DNA from: Treponema_D berlinense_A | GTDB lineage: Bacteria > Spirochaetota > Spirochaetia > Treponematales > Treponemataceae | Direction: 5' to 3' (one strand) | Length of the DNA: 64,000 nucleotides | Assembly (NCBI GenBank): GCA_052273165.1 | Contig: DAVZIU010000005.1 | Part shown: one piece after another, positions 8,566 to 17,200 of the stretch | How positions within the stretch are numbered: position 1 is the stretch's first letter | How the letters are laid out: each line of letters begins with the position of its first letter | Position numbers and translations under genes: made by a program | Notes under the pieces: generated by a model | The model's database searches: none | What the model was told of the DNA's origin: nothing | What the model saw: only the letters and a program-made list of their open reading frames with translations

Positions 8566-8668
8566 CTTCCGGGTTTTAGGGCGGAGCCCTAGGAGAGGGG
8601 GTAGCGGAAAAGCCAACAAAGCACAGCGGCTTGGCTTTGGAGCGAGGGGGAGACTTCCCCCTCCTAAA
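8566..8668. repeat. GC-rich intergenic element in the carB leader
   Basis: A GC-rich insertion-like element with internal hairpins (AGGGC-GGA-GCCCT, and GAGGGGGA-GAC-TTCCCCCTC) lies between the leader terminator and the carB ribosome binding site. Its base composition contrasts sharply with the AT-rich flanks. If transcribed it would fold strongly upstream of AGGAG at 8690. Confidence 0.55.
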
Positions 8669-8703
8669 AAAAATAAAATTGGTTTTTATAGGAGTAACAT
8701 AGA

Positions 8704-11700
8704 ATGAAAAGAGACGACATTAAGAAAGTCTTGATTATTGGTTCTGGCCCGATTGTTATTGGTCAGGCATGTGAATTTGACTATTCGGGAACTCAGGCTT
8801 GCAAAGCTTTGCGTGAACTCGGCTACAAGATTGTTTTGGTAAATTCAAACCCAGCTACAATTATGACCGACCCTGTTATGGCAGATGCTACTTATATCGA
8901 GCCGCTTAATGTTGAAAGAATCAGCCAGATTATCGAAAAAGAACGTCCAGATGCGCTTTTGCCAAACTTAGGCGGTCAGACTGGATTGAACATGGCAATG
9001 GAGCTTAACAAACTCGGTGTTCTCGACAAATATGGCGTAAAAGTAATCGGTGTAAACCTTGAAGCAATTGAACGTGGAGAAGACCGCGAAATTTTCAAGG
9101 AAACGATGAAAACTCTGGGAATCGATACTCCTCGTTCAGATATTTGCCACACTGTCGAAGGAGCTGAAAAAATTGCCGAAGAAATCGGCTTTCCTCTTGT
9201 TGTTCGCCCTGCATACACAATGGGCGGTGCTGGTGGCGGTTTTTGCTACAATGTTGAAGAATTACGCACAATCGTTGCAAATGGCCTGGAACTTTCGCTC
9301 ACTCACCAGTGTTTGATTGAGGAATCTATTCTGGGCTGGGAAGAACTTGAAGTTGAAGTTGTCCGCGATGCAAAAAACCAGATGGTTGCAATCTGTACAA
9401 TCGAAAATATTGATGCTGTCGGAGTTCACACTGGAGATTCTTTCTGCGCCGCTCCTTTTATGACAATTGACAAGGAACTCGAACAGAAACTTCAGAAAAT
9501 GGCATTTAAAATCGTTGAAAGCATTGGTGTTATCGGCGGTACCAACGTTCAGTTTGCCCACAATCCAAAAACTGGAAGAATCGTAATCATCGAAATCAAC
9601 CCAAGAACTTCACGCTCTTCTGCCCTTGCTTCTAAAGCAACAGGTTTCCCAATTGCCTTGATTTCTGCAAAACTTGCATCTGGAATGACTTTGGACGAAA
9701 TCCCTTACTGGCGCGACGGAACTTTGGAAAAATACACTCTCGGTGGCGCTCCTGACGGAGATTATGTCGTTCTCAAATTCGCACGTTGGGCTTTCGAAAA
9801 ATTCCGCGGGGCTAAGGACGAACTTGGAACTTCAATGAAGGCTGTCGGCGAAGTTATGGCAATCGGAAAGAATTTTAAAGAAACTTTCCAAAAAGCAATT
9901 CGCGGTCTCGAAAACGGACGCGCTGGTCTCGGCTTTGCAAAAGACTTTAACAAAAAATCTGCCGACGAACTTTGCGAAATGCTAAAAACCTCTTCTTCTG
10001 AAAGATATTTCCAACTTTATGAAGCAATCCGCAAAGGCGTTTCTCTTGAAACACTTTCAAAAATTACTTACGTAAAAGAATATTTCCTAAAAGAAATGAA
10101 GGAAATGGTTGACCTTGAAGAAGAAATGCTCAAAAATCCAGGACACGTTCCAGAAGACAAACTTTTGATTCAGGCAAAAAAAGACGGATTTAGCGACAAA
10201 TATCTTTCAAAAATTCTCAAAGTTGCAGAAAAAGACATCCGCAAACGTCGCAACGAACTCGGAATAAAAGAAGCATGGCTCAGAGTTCCTGTAAGCGGAG
10301 TAGAAAATGCCTGCTATTATTACTCAACATACAACGCAAAAGAAGACACCTCTGTTGCCACTGACAACAAGAAAAAAGTAATGATTTTGGGAGGTGGGCC
10401 AAACAGAATCGGACAGGGAATCGAATTCGACTACTGCTGTTGCCACGCCGCAATGCAGCTCAAAGAACTCGGCTACGAAACAATCATCGTAAACTGCAAC
10501 CCAGAAACAGTTTCTACCGATTACGACACTTCTGACAAACTTTACTTTGAACCAGTCACAACCGAAGACGTTCTTCAGATTTACGAAAAAGAAAAGCCTT
10601 TTGGCGTTATCGTTCAGTTTGGAGGACAGACTCCTCTCAATATTGCACGCGAACTTCAGGAAAACGGAGTAAATATCCTCGGAACTTCTATCGACTCGAT
10701 CGATATTGCCGAAGACCGCGACTTGTTCCGCCACATGATGGAAAAACTTGAAATTCCAATGCCAGAAAGCGGAATGGCTGTTAATTTTGACGAAGCAAAG
10801 GCAATTGCAGACAAAATCGGCTACCCAATTATGATTCGTCCGTCATTTGTACTTGGTGGACGTGGAATGGAAGTTATCTACGACGAAAAAACATTGAGTG
10901 AATATGTTGAAAAGGCTGTCGGCGTAACTCCAGACCGTCCACTTTTAATCGACCGCTTCCTTAAAAATGCGCTCGAATGCGAAGCCGACGCTCTTGCAGA
11001 TTCAGAACACGTTTATATTCCAGCAGTTATGGAACACATCGAGCTTGCAGGAATCCACTCGGGAGATTCTGCCTGCGTAATTCCTCCAGTTTCAATTCCT
11101 CTTGCAAATCTTGAAACAATCAAAGATTACACAAAGAAAATTGCCGAAGCTCTCCACGTTTGCGGTCTTATGAACATGCAGTACGCGATCGAAGACGGAA
11201 AAGTTTACGTAATCGAAGCAAATCCACGCGCAAGTCGTACCGTTCCTCTCGTTTCCAAAGTCTGCGACACCCAGATGGCTCGTCTTGCAACAAGAATGAT
11301 GCTCGGAGAATCGTTAAAATCTCTCGGCCTCAAAGACAAGGTAATTCCATATTTTGGAGCAAAAGAAGCAGTTCTTCCGTGGGCAAGATTCCCAGGCGTT
11401 GACCCGATTCTTGGACCGGAAATGCGCTCAACAGGCGAAGTTCTCGGACTTTCAGACAACTTCCCTCTCGCATATTACAAGGCACAGGAAGCCGCAGGTT
11501 CAGAACTTCCACACGCTCCAGCTCCATGGGAAAACAAAAAAGTCCTCATTTCGCTCAGCGACAAAGAAAGCTTAAAAGGACAGGTTCTCTACATTGGAAA
11601 AACACTTTCTAAACTAGGATTTACCCTTGTATGTACACAGGGAACCGCCGAATTCTACAGAGAAAACGGAATTAAGTGCGAAGAAGTAAACAAGATTGGC

Positions 11701-11958
11701 GCAGGACGTCCAGACGTTGTAGACATAATTATGAATAAAGAAGTTTGCCTCGTAATCAACACACCAAAGGCAAAACGCAATTATGCCGAAGACAGAAAGA
11801 CAATCCGCAAAGCCTGTCTTAAATACAAAGTTCCTTACATTACGACATTAGCAGGCGCTTATGCCGCAGTACAGGGAATTGAAGCCGTTAAAACAGGAAA
11901 AGGCGGTGAAGGCGGAGTAAAATCATTGCAGGAATACCATGCAATGATAAAACGCTAA
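8704..11958 (+). CDS. carB: Carbamoyl-phosphate synthase large subunit
   Basis: A full-length 1084-residue CarB, which uses two ATP, bicarbonate and ammonia from CarA to make carbamoyl phosphate for arginine and pyrimidine synthesis. Two homologous halves are visible: each starts with a nucleotide-fold motif (LIIGSGPIVIGQACEFDYSG and MILGGGPNRIGQGIEFDYC) followed by an ATP-grasp domain (about residues 128-330 and 680-880). The C-terminal regulatory MGS-like domain covers about 940-1084. ATG at 8704 follows AGGAG. carA is not adjacent, which is unusual compared with common carAB operons. The leader terminator suggests control by premature termination. Confidence 0.97.
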   Translation: MKRDDIKKVLIIGSGPIVIGQACEFDYSGTQACKALRELGYKIVLVNSNPATIMTDPVMADATYIEPLNVERISQIIEKERPDALLPNLGGQTGLNMAMELNKLGVLDKYGVKVIGVNLEAIERGEDREIFKETMKTLGIDTPRSDICHTVEGAEKIAEEIGFPLVVRPAYTMGGAGGGFCYNVEELRTIVANGLELSLTHQCLIEESILGWEELEVEVVRDAKNQMVAICTIENIDAVGVHTGDSFCAAPFMTIDKELEQKLQKMAFKIVESIGVIGGTNVQFAHNPKTGRIVIIEINPRTSRSSALASKATGFPIALISAKLASGMTLDEIPYWRDGTLEKYTLGGAPDGDYVVLKFARWAFEKFRGAKDELGTSMKAVGEVMAIGKNFKETFQKAIRGLENGRAGLGFAKDFNKKSADELCEMLKTSSSERYFQLYEAIRKGVSLETLSKITYVKEYFLKEMKEMVDLEEEMLKNPGHVPEDKLLIQAKKDGFSDKYLSKILKVAEKDIRKRRNELGIKEAWLRVPVSGVENACYYYSTYNAKEDTSVATDNKKKVMILGGGPNRIGQGIEFDYCCCHAAMQLKELGYETIIVNCNPETVSTDYDTSDKLYFEPVTTEDVLQIYEKEKPFGVIVQFGGQTPLNIARELQENGVNILGTSIDSIDIAEDRDLFRHMMEKLEIPMPESGMAVNFDEAKAIADKIGYPIMIRPSFVLGGRGMEVIYDEKTLSEYVEKAVGVTPDRPLLIDRFLKNALECEADALADSEHVYIPAVMEHIELAGIHSGDSACVIPPVSIPLANLETIKDYTKKIAEALHVCGLMNMQYAIEDGKVYVIEANPRASRTVPLVSKVCDTQMARLATRMMLGESLKSLGLKDKVIPYFGAKEAVLPWARFPGVDPILGPEMRSTGEVLGLSDNFPLAYYKAQEAAGSELPHAPAPWENKKVLISLSDKESLKGQVLYIGKTLSKLGFTLVCTQGTAEFYRENGIKCEEVNKIGAGRPDVVDIIMNKEVCLVINTPKAKRNYAEDRKTIRKACLKYKVPYITTLAGAYAAVQGIEAVKTGKGGEGGVKSLQEYHAMIKR

Positions 11959-11964
11959 AATTCG

Positions 11965-12050
11965 GACAAGAGGCTGTAAGAGCGCGCAAAGCGCGTTGCG
12001 GAACGAAGTGAAGCAATGCAGGCGAAAGCCGGAACTCTGAAAGACTCGGT
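11965..12050. repeat. GC-rich element downstream of carB
   Basis: A GC-rich stretch with short inverted repeats (for example GAGCGCGC-AAA-GCGCGTTG) begins right after the carB stop. It resembles the other spacer elements of the window in composition and in its GAACGAAGTGAAGCAATG-like core. Frames open across it on the minus strand are composition artefacts. Confidence 0.45.
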
Positions 12051-12147
12051 TTTGGACTGTCCAAAAACAAAAAAATGCAAAAGTTGCGTCGTCAAATGAA
12101 AATTTTGACCAAACGCAACAACGGCATAAAAAAATTGGACAGTCCAA
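12050..12147. repeat. Nested palindromic element between carB and the MATE gene
   Basis: Two outer palindromes, TTTTGGACTGTCCAAAA (12050-12066) and TTGGACAGTCCAA (12135-12147), flank an inner hairpin (GTTGCGT 12083-12089 with ACGCAAC 12113-12119, and GTCAAA 12091-12096 with TTTGAC 12104-12109). The outer pairs can also pair with each other. The whole could fold as a cruciform or RNA hairpin and could act in carB termination or be a miniature repeat. Confidence 0.6.
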
Positions 12148-12242
12148 AATGGCCCCAATAAAAAAGTTTAAAGTTTTCCCCAAAAATACAGCAATTTCTA
12201 AAAAATCTTCAAAATTGCCGTAAAATTACGAGGCATTCAAAA

Positions 12243-13589
12243 ATGAAAGATTTTACAGTCGGAAAAACATATCCGCAGCTTATAAACTACGCAATTCCCT
12301 TGATTTTGGGAAATTTTTTTCAATTAACTTACAATGCAGTTGATTCGATAATTCTCGGTCGTTTTGCAGGAAAAGAATGTCTTGCCGCCGTCGGAATCGC
12401 AAATCCCGTAATGAACATCATGATTTTTCTTATCGTTGGAATCTGCCTTGGCGCCAGCATAATCATGTCGGAATTTTACGGTGCAAAAGACGAAAAAAAA
12501 CTTAAAAACGAAATCAGCACTACAATAGCAATCGGTTTTTGCTTTACACTTGTTGTAAGCGCCGCATGCTTTATTTTTGTAAAACAACTTTTACGTGCAA
12601 TCCGTTGTCCAGAAGATTTAATCGAACATACAGCAAATTACCTCCGCGTCGTATTCGCTGGACTAATCTTTACTTTTTTTTACAACGTTTACGCTTCCGC
12701 CCTGCGTGCTGCCGGAGACTCAACTTCTCCAATCATCTGCGTTGCAATAAGCGCAATTTTTAACGGAATTCTTGACTATTTTCTAGTTGCTGTCTGCGGT
12801 CTTGAAATGCACGGAGCAGCTTATGCAACAGTTGCTTCTCAGTTAATCAGCTGCATTCTGATAATCGCCTATGTTTACAAAAAAGTTCCGCTTCTCGCAC
12901 TAAAACCTCGGGAATTTAAGGTTGAACGCTCACTCATCTTGCGAACAGTCAATTATTCCTGGGCAACAGCCTTACAGCAATGCGTTTTGTATGTCGGAAA
13001 ACTTTTGGTTCAGTGCGCAGTCAATCCTCTCGGAGTTGATGCAATCGCAACTTTCAACGCTGGAACAAAAATTGACGATTTCTGCTACCAGCCGACACAA
13101 AGCATTGGACACACAATCACAACCTTTATGGCACAAAACCGCGGAGCAAAAAAACCGGCTCGTCAGCGCGAAGGTTTTTTAAAAGGTTTTTCACTCGAAT
13201 GGATTTATATTATCGTTACAGCAATTCTGGTTCTCCTTTTTAAAAAGCAATTGATTTTACTTTTTGCAGGACGAAACGAAAGCGAAGTTTTGCGTCTTGG
13301 CGAAAAATATCTTTTTGTCATGGCCTGCCTTTACTTTTTGCCGGCAACCACCAACGGAATTCAGGCATTTTTCCGCGGAACAGGCGACATAAAAATAACC
13401 GTAATCTCAACAACATCCCAGATAATTTTCCGCGTAATTTTCAGTTTTATTTTCTGCAAAATGTTTGGAATTATAGGAACAGCCTACGCCTGTCTCGCTG
13501 GCTGGATTGCAATGCTCGCGGTTGAACTTCCAATTTTCTTTTTCGCCTGGAAAAATCTAAAAAAAGAAAGTCAGGGCGATTCTCAATAA
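12243..13589 (+). CDS. MATE-family efflux transporter
   Basis: A 448-residue membrane protein with about twelve transmembrane helices in two homologous halves, typical of the MATE (multi-antimicrobial extrusion) family, which exports cationic drugs or metabolites using Na+ or H+. The N-terminal half has the family's IPLILGNFFQLTYNAVDSI-type first helix, and the second half repeats a similar start near residue 250. The substrate cannot be inferred. ATG at 12243 has a modest GAGG upstream. The stop codon lies inside a 12-bp hairpin (13582-13610) that may end the transcript. Confidence 0.9.
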   Translation: MKDFTVGKTYPQLINYAIPLILGNFFQLTYNAVDSIILGRFAGKECLAAVGIANPVMNIMIFLIVGICLGASIIMSEFYGAKDEKKLKNEISTTIAIGFCFTLVVSAACFIFVKQLLRAIRCPEDLIEHTANYLRVVFAGLIFTFFYNVYASALRAAGDSTSPIICVAISAIFNGILDYFLVAVCGLEMHGAAYATVASQLISCILIIAYVYKKVPLLALKPREFKVERSLILRTVNYSWATALQQCVLYVGKLLVQCAVNPLGVDAIATFNAGTKIDDFCYQPTQSIGHTITTFMAQNRGAKKPARQREGFLKGFSLEWIYIIVTAILVLLFKKQLILLFAGRNESEVLRLGEKYLFVMACLYFLPATTNGIQAFFRGTGDIKITVISTTSQIIFRVIFSFIFCKMFGIIGTAYACLAGWIAMLAVELPIFFFAWKNLKKESQGDSQ

Positions 13590-13610
13590 AAACTAAGCGT
13601 TTTTATTGAG
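13582..13610 (+). terminator. Hairpin overlapping the MATE stop codon
   Basis: CTCAATAAAAAC (13582-13593) and GTTTTTATTGAG (13599-13610) form a perfect 12-bp stem with a 5-nt loop. The stop codon is inside the left arm. The T-run is within the right arm rather than after it, so efficiency as a terminator is uncertain. Confidence 0.45.
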
Positions 13611-13705
13611 CCGGGCTTTTGCGTTATAAAATTGCTCCGCAATTTTTCCGTTCAGCCGCGCAAACGCGTCCGAACCGCTTACGCGGCTAGCAATCCCTAA
13701 CGCAT
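13611..13705. repeat. GC-rich intergenic repeat of the CAATCCCT family
   Basis: A GC-rich element starting CCGGGCTTTTGCGTTA and ending AGCAATCCCTAACGCA. The outer GCGTTA and TAACGC are complementary. The same plan (outer complementary ends, GGGCTTTT near one end, CAATCCCT near the other) is seen at 19628-19738 and 24508-24636, though the paired ends there read GTGGC and GCCAC. Open frames across it are not real genes. Confidence 0.6.
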
Positions 13706-13784
13706 ACAAAAAAAACTGCAACCTTTTTACAAAAAGAGTGTCTAATTTTTCAGAAAACAAATTCACAAAAATGCGAGGAAAATT

Positions 13785-14465
13785 ATGACACACAAAACAG
13801 AAAACAAAGTTTTTGAACCAAACAAGAATTCACCTGTCAAACCTTACACTTTGGGCGAAGAAATTTTCAATTCCGTAAGCCATGGAGCAGGTTCACTTCT
13901 GGCAATTGCAGCAATAGTACTTTTAATTGTTTTTTCGCCAAAAAGACCAATAGTCATTACAAGTGTTTCCATTTACGGCGCATCAATGCTTCTTCTTTAC
14001 ACAATGTCTTGTCTTTACCATGCTTTTACAAATATGCGCGTAAAAAAAGTATTCCAGATTTTTGACCATGTTTCGATTTATCTTTTAATTGCAGGAACAT
14101 ACACGCCATATTGCCTTGTAAATCTCGGCGGAGCGTTCGGATGGACAATGTTTGGAATAATCTGGGGGCTTGCCACCTTAGGAATTACAATCTACTCAGT
14201 TTTTGGCAATAAAATGCGAAAAATCAGTTCAATCACTTATATTTTAATGGGCTGGCTTGTTTTAGTCGCTTTTATTCCATTAAAAAACGCACTGCCAAAA
14301 TTCAGTTTTTCAATGCTGATTTGGGGCGGACTTATTTATACAGTCGGATTTGCATTTTACAGCGCAAAAGGCGTAAAATGGGCACATTCAATCTTCCATC
14401 TTTTTGTAATCGCAGGAAGCGTCCTTCACTTTTTTTCTGTCTTTTTTGCAATGAAATCTGCATAA
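13785..14465 (+). CDS. Hemolysin III family (PAQR-like) membrane protein
   Basis: A 226-residue protein with seven predicted membrane helices, of the hemolysin III/YqfA family, the bacterial relatives of adiponectin receptors. Family hallmarks are the N-terminal EEIFNSVSHGAG segment, the SCLYHAF motif, the IFDHVSIYLLIAGTYTPY helix and the C-terminal HSIFHLFVIAGSVLHF helix, whose histidines and aspartate would bind a metal. Members are thought to act in membrane lipid homeostasis or as hydrolases; true haemolytic activity is not established for most. A clear GAGGAAAA precedes the ATG at 13785. Confidence 0.9.
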   Translation: MTHKTENKVFEPNKNSPVKPYTLGEEIFNSVSHGAGSLLAIAAIVLLIVFSPKRPIVITSVSIYGASMLLLYTMSCLYHAFTNMRVKKVFQIFDHVSIYLLIAGTYTPYCLVNLGGAFGWTMFGIIWGLATLGITIYSVFGNKMRKISSITYILMGWLVLVAFIPLKNALPKFSFSMLIWGGLIYTVGFAFYSAKGVKWAHSIFHLFVIAGSVLHFFSVFFAMKSA

Positions 14466-14472
14466 AATTTTA

Positions 14473-14522
14473 CAAAAGAGTCGCGTAAATTCTGTTAAAA
14501 ATGAATTTACTTCGACTCTTTG
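14473..14522. terminator. Long hairpin shared by the convergent HlyIII and HDOD genes
   Basis: AAAGAGTCG with CGACTCTTT and, inside it, GTAAATTC with GAATTTAC form a long stem around a 10-nt loop. It starts after the HlyIII stop and includes the last codons of the HDOD gene on the other strand. It is well placed to stop transcription in both directions. Confidence 0.6.
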
Positions 14523-16003
14523 TCAAAAGCCTTTTCCAAACTTTCGCTGATTTTTTGCAGTTGACTTTCGTTCGTAATATGGAATTTCGCCAAAACTTCC
14601 TGATCAAACTGATAAAAATCAATATCTTTTTCCTGATAATGAGCAAGCATATCCGAAAGATAAACAATTTCTGTCAGTTTTTTTACATTTTCTGGAGCGA
14701 GATCTGGCTCGTGATGATGCCGAATTACAGAAACAATAACTTCCGGGAAATTCCATTTCTCTGCGATTAGGGCACCGATTTCTCCATGGTTTACACCAGC
14801 AACGAGTTTTTCAAAAATATCCGGCTGAATTCCTTTTTGAGCGCAAATGTCTTTTATTCGGTTTATGTATGCAGGATGAGTTGTTTCAAAAATCAATTTT
14901 CCCATATCGTGCAAAAGACCGCAGATATAAGAGTCTTCGACTATAGTCCTGTTTGAAGAACAAAAATTTCTTGCAAGATTGTAAGTATAAAAAGCTACGC
15001 GGTAAGCGTGTGTCCACAATGTTTTTGTTTCTTCACCAAGTGTATTCAAAACATTCATCGAACTTACAGAAAGAATCATATTTTTTATTCCGCGAATTCC
15101 GACAAGTTTAACAGCGTCAGAAATACTTCGGCAAGGAGAAGCAAGAGCAAAAGTTGCAGAATTTACAAGTTTTAACAAATCGGAAGTAAGAGAAATGTCG
15201 CTGGAAATAAGCGTAGCAATTTCGCTCATTTTTGAGTCAGGATTGTTTAAAAGACGGTTTATCCGCATAACAGAATCTGGAAACTGTGGCAATTCATCAA
15301 TCAAATTGACAAATTCGCGGCTTACAACGCTCAAATTCTTTTGTGTTTTTTCGTCTAGCGGAAGAATTATTCTTGTAATAGTTTCGCCATTTTCGCACAA
15401 AATCTGGAAATTTTCTTCTGTAAGTCCAATTTTTTCCAGCATCAAAATCATAATTATAAGCCCAAGTCCAGCACCCTCTGTTTCGTCAAGAACCTGGGTC
15501 ATTGCCTGATCAACCGAAGTATACTGCTGAGCACGGCTGAGTTTGTCATGCATTCGTTTGTATTCTTCAACTGTCAATTCTGAATTATTGCGAACTTCAA
15601 TTTTGATTTTATTGTTGCGCGCCTGAAGAACAAGTTTTACGTAAAGTCCGGCTTTTTTTTGCAAATCAAGATAATAGCGAATATTAGAGAGCGTCTCTGC
15701 CTTAAAAGTTTTTATACCTTCAGAATATTGTTCTTCGTTAAAAATATCGAGATTCTTCTGCTTAAAAAAGATTCTCTTTGTATTTGCTTTTTTACTGTTT
15801 ACCAAAAGTTCGTTTAAACAATACGTCAAATACTCTGACATTTGGTCTTGATTCAATTCGTTTAAAAACGCCTTCAACACAGAATCGATATACGCTTCCA
15901 TTTCCCTCGGAAGTGTATAAGTCGTTATCGAAAGAGGAATTCCAGCCCTTATGGCCATTTTGATTTTTGACAAATCAAGTTTTACTTTTTTAACAGGTGG
16001 CAT
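14507..16003 (-). CDS. Signalling protein with GHKL ATPase-like and HDOD domains
   Basis: A 498-residue cytoplasmic protein. The N-terminal half (about residues 20-220) resembles a histidine-kinase-type GHKL ATPase domain: an N-box-like CLNELLVNSKKANTKR and a G-box-like EGAGLGLIIM are visible, but no phospho-acceptor domain. The C-terminal half (about 235-450) is an HDOD domain starting LPQFPDSVMRI, with a retained GLLHDMGKL metal-site-like motif and a RHHHEP segment. HDOD proteins act in signalling and regulation rather than in a fixed pathway. The ATG at 16003 lies 12 nt after a TATAAT and lacks a ribosome binding site. It is divergent from the next gene, with overlapping promoters. Confidence 0.85.
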   Translation of the reverse strand: MPPVKKVKLDLSKIKMAIRAGIPLSITTYTLPREMEAYIDSVLKAFLNELNQDQMSEYLTYCLNELLVNSKKANTKRIFFKQKNLDIFNEEQYSEGIKTFKAETLSNIRYYLDLQKKAGLYVKLVLQARNNKIKIEVRNNSELTVEEYKRMHDKLSRAQQYTSVDQAMTQVLDETEGAGLGLIIMILMLEKIGLTEENFQILCENGETITRIILPLDEKTQKNLSVVSREFVNLIDELPQFPDSVMRINRLLNNPDSKMSEIATLISSDISLTSDLLKLVNSATFALASPCRSISDAVKLVGIRGIKNMILSVSSMNVLNTLGEETKTLWTHAYRVAFYTYNLARNFCSSNRTIVEDSYICGLLHDMGKLIFETTHPAYINRIKDICAQKGIQPDIFEKLVAGVNHGEIGALIAEKWNFPEVIVSVIRHHHEPDLAPENVKKLTEIVYLSDMLAHYQEKDIDFYQFDQEVLAKFHITNESQLQKISESLEKAFDKESK

Positions 16004-16015
16004 AACTATTTATAG

Positions 16016-16041
16016 ATTATAACTCAAATTTTCACTATTAT
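16016..16041. promoter_or_regulatory. Back-to-back -10 boxes of two divergent genes
   Basis: TATAAT on the minus strand (16016-16021) serves the HDOD gene and TATTAT on the plus strand (16036-16041) serves the gene at 16048. The start codons lie 12 and 6 nt from these boxes and neither has a ribosome binding site. Only 44 bp separate the two ATGs, so the two promoters must share or exclude polymerase. Confidence 0.5.
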
Positions 16042-16047
16042 AAATAT

Positions 16048-17133
16048 ATGTTTGACGCTTTTCTTTCACAAATGCTAATAGTTTTTTTGTTATTTATAGT
16101 CTGCGTAAGATTCTTTTTTGCGCAGAATTTAACAATCGACTCCTGCGCAGTCCTTGCTCCGGTTGCATTTTTTATTTCTCTCGCAAACATTTTTTTGTGG
16201 AATTTAACCATACAAAACATCTTTCTTGCAGTCCTTTCGTTCATCGTTTTTGCAACAAATTTCCGTGCAATTTTAAGACTTTTCTCGAAAGTTTTTGTCG
16301 ACCGGTATTCGATTGCGTTTTCAATTTTTAGCATTTTGGAATTGATTTTAATCGTTTTTTCGGCAGTAATTTTGATTTTAAACCGTCCTGTCAAAATTGA
16401 ACCAAGAAATTTCGATTCAAAAAAAACAGTTTACCGTCTAAGCGGAAGCATTTCGCACGGATTTGAACCACTTTTGTCAGGCGATTTTTTCTACAAATCA
16501 ACAGGAACCTTAAAAATCTATGAACCGTTGACAAATTTTTCAGAAAATACAGTACTTGAACTTCCCGTTTCAACACAAGAATTAACGCAAAAAAAGCAAA
16601 AACCGATAATTATTTTTTGCGGAAGCGAAACTGCCGAAACTCAAGATTATGAACCTTATCTGCTTTTTTTGTCAAAAAAAGGCTTTACGGTTTTGGCGAC
16701 AGATTTTTATTCGCACGACTGTCTTTATCTTCCAGGAATTTTCAATTCGCGTATTTTTAGAAAATTTATGTTTTTAAACGACAAAAATAATTTTCAAAAA
16801 AACGAAACCCTTGCAACAAAATTAAATCACACAAATTCCTACAAAGCGCTCACAAAACTTGCACAAAAACTTTATGGAAAAGATTTTCCGCTCTATTTTG
16901 TATTCGACAGCCTGGATTTTAATTCGATCTGCCAGGTTACAGAAAACGCAGGCATTCAAACCGCAGGATTTTTCAGTTTGAACACAATCCAAGAATACAA
17001 AACCCCGAAATTTGGATTTATCGAACAGACAAATATTCCTCTTGCAAAAAAATATGGACTTTCGAGAGATTCATCTCTATTTATTCCGCGCTATCTGGCA
17101 AATAAAACCGCAGAACAAATAGAATTTGAATAA
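16048..17133 (+). CDS. Membrane protein with degenerate hydrolase-like C-terminal domain
   Basis: A 361-residue protein not recognised as a named family. Residues about 1-110 contain four hydrophobic membrane-spanning segments. The rest is soluble and follows the early strand order of alpha/beta hydrolases: KPIIIFCGS, then a helix, then GFTVLATDFYSHD. The expected nucleophile elbow would be near YFVFDSLDF, where no GxSxG motif is present, so it is probably not an active hydrolase. The ATG at 16048 is 6 nt after a TATTAT box. It may be co-transcribed with lspA downstream, although lspA has its own promoter. Confidence 0.7.
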   Translation: MFDAFLSQMLIVFLLFIVCVRFFFAQNLTIDSCAVLAPVAFFISLANIFLWNLTIQNIFLAVLSFIVFATNFRAILRLFSKVFVDRYSIAFSIFSILELILIVFSAVILILNRPVKIEPRNFDSKKTVYRLSGSISHGFEPLLSGDFFYKSTGTLKIYEPLTNFSENTVLELPVSTQELTQKKQKPIIIFCGSETAETQDYEPYLLFLSKKGFTVLATDFYSHDCLYLPGIFNSRIFRKFMFLNDKNNFQKNETLATKLNHTNSYKALTKLAQKLYGKDFPLYFVFDSLDFNSICQVTENAGIQTAGFFSLNTIQEYKTPKFGFIEQTNIPLAKKYGLSRDSSLFIPRYLANKTAEQIEFE

Positions 17134-17163
17134 AACGCAATTTCTACAGCCAATTAAAAACTC

Positions 17164-17192
17164 TAGACTATAAACTTTTATTCTTTTATACT
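17164..17192 (+). promoter_or_regulatory. lspA promoter
   Basis: TAGACT (17164-17169), a 17-bp spacer and TATACT (17187-17192) lie 8 nt before the lspA ATG. There is no ribosome binding site, suggesting a leaderless or nearly leaderless mRNA. Confidence 0.55.
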
Positions 17193-17200
17193 TTTAATTT

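Noticed and set aside
8498..8707. A 69-codon open frame upstream of carB
   Set aside because: It translates the terminator and the GC-rich element; the Arg/Gly/Pro run is a product of the repeat.
11923..12183. Open frames on the minus strand after carB
   Set aside because: They cross the GC-rich and palindromic elements and the carB end, with no coding character.
13593..13793. A 66-codon minus-strand open frame between MATE and HlyIII genes
   Set aside because: It spans a repeat of the CAATCCCT family and has no ribosome binding site.
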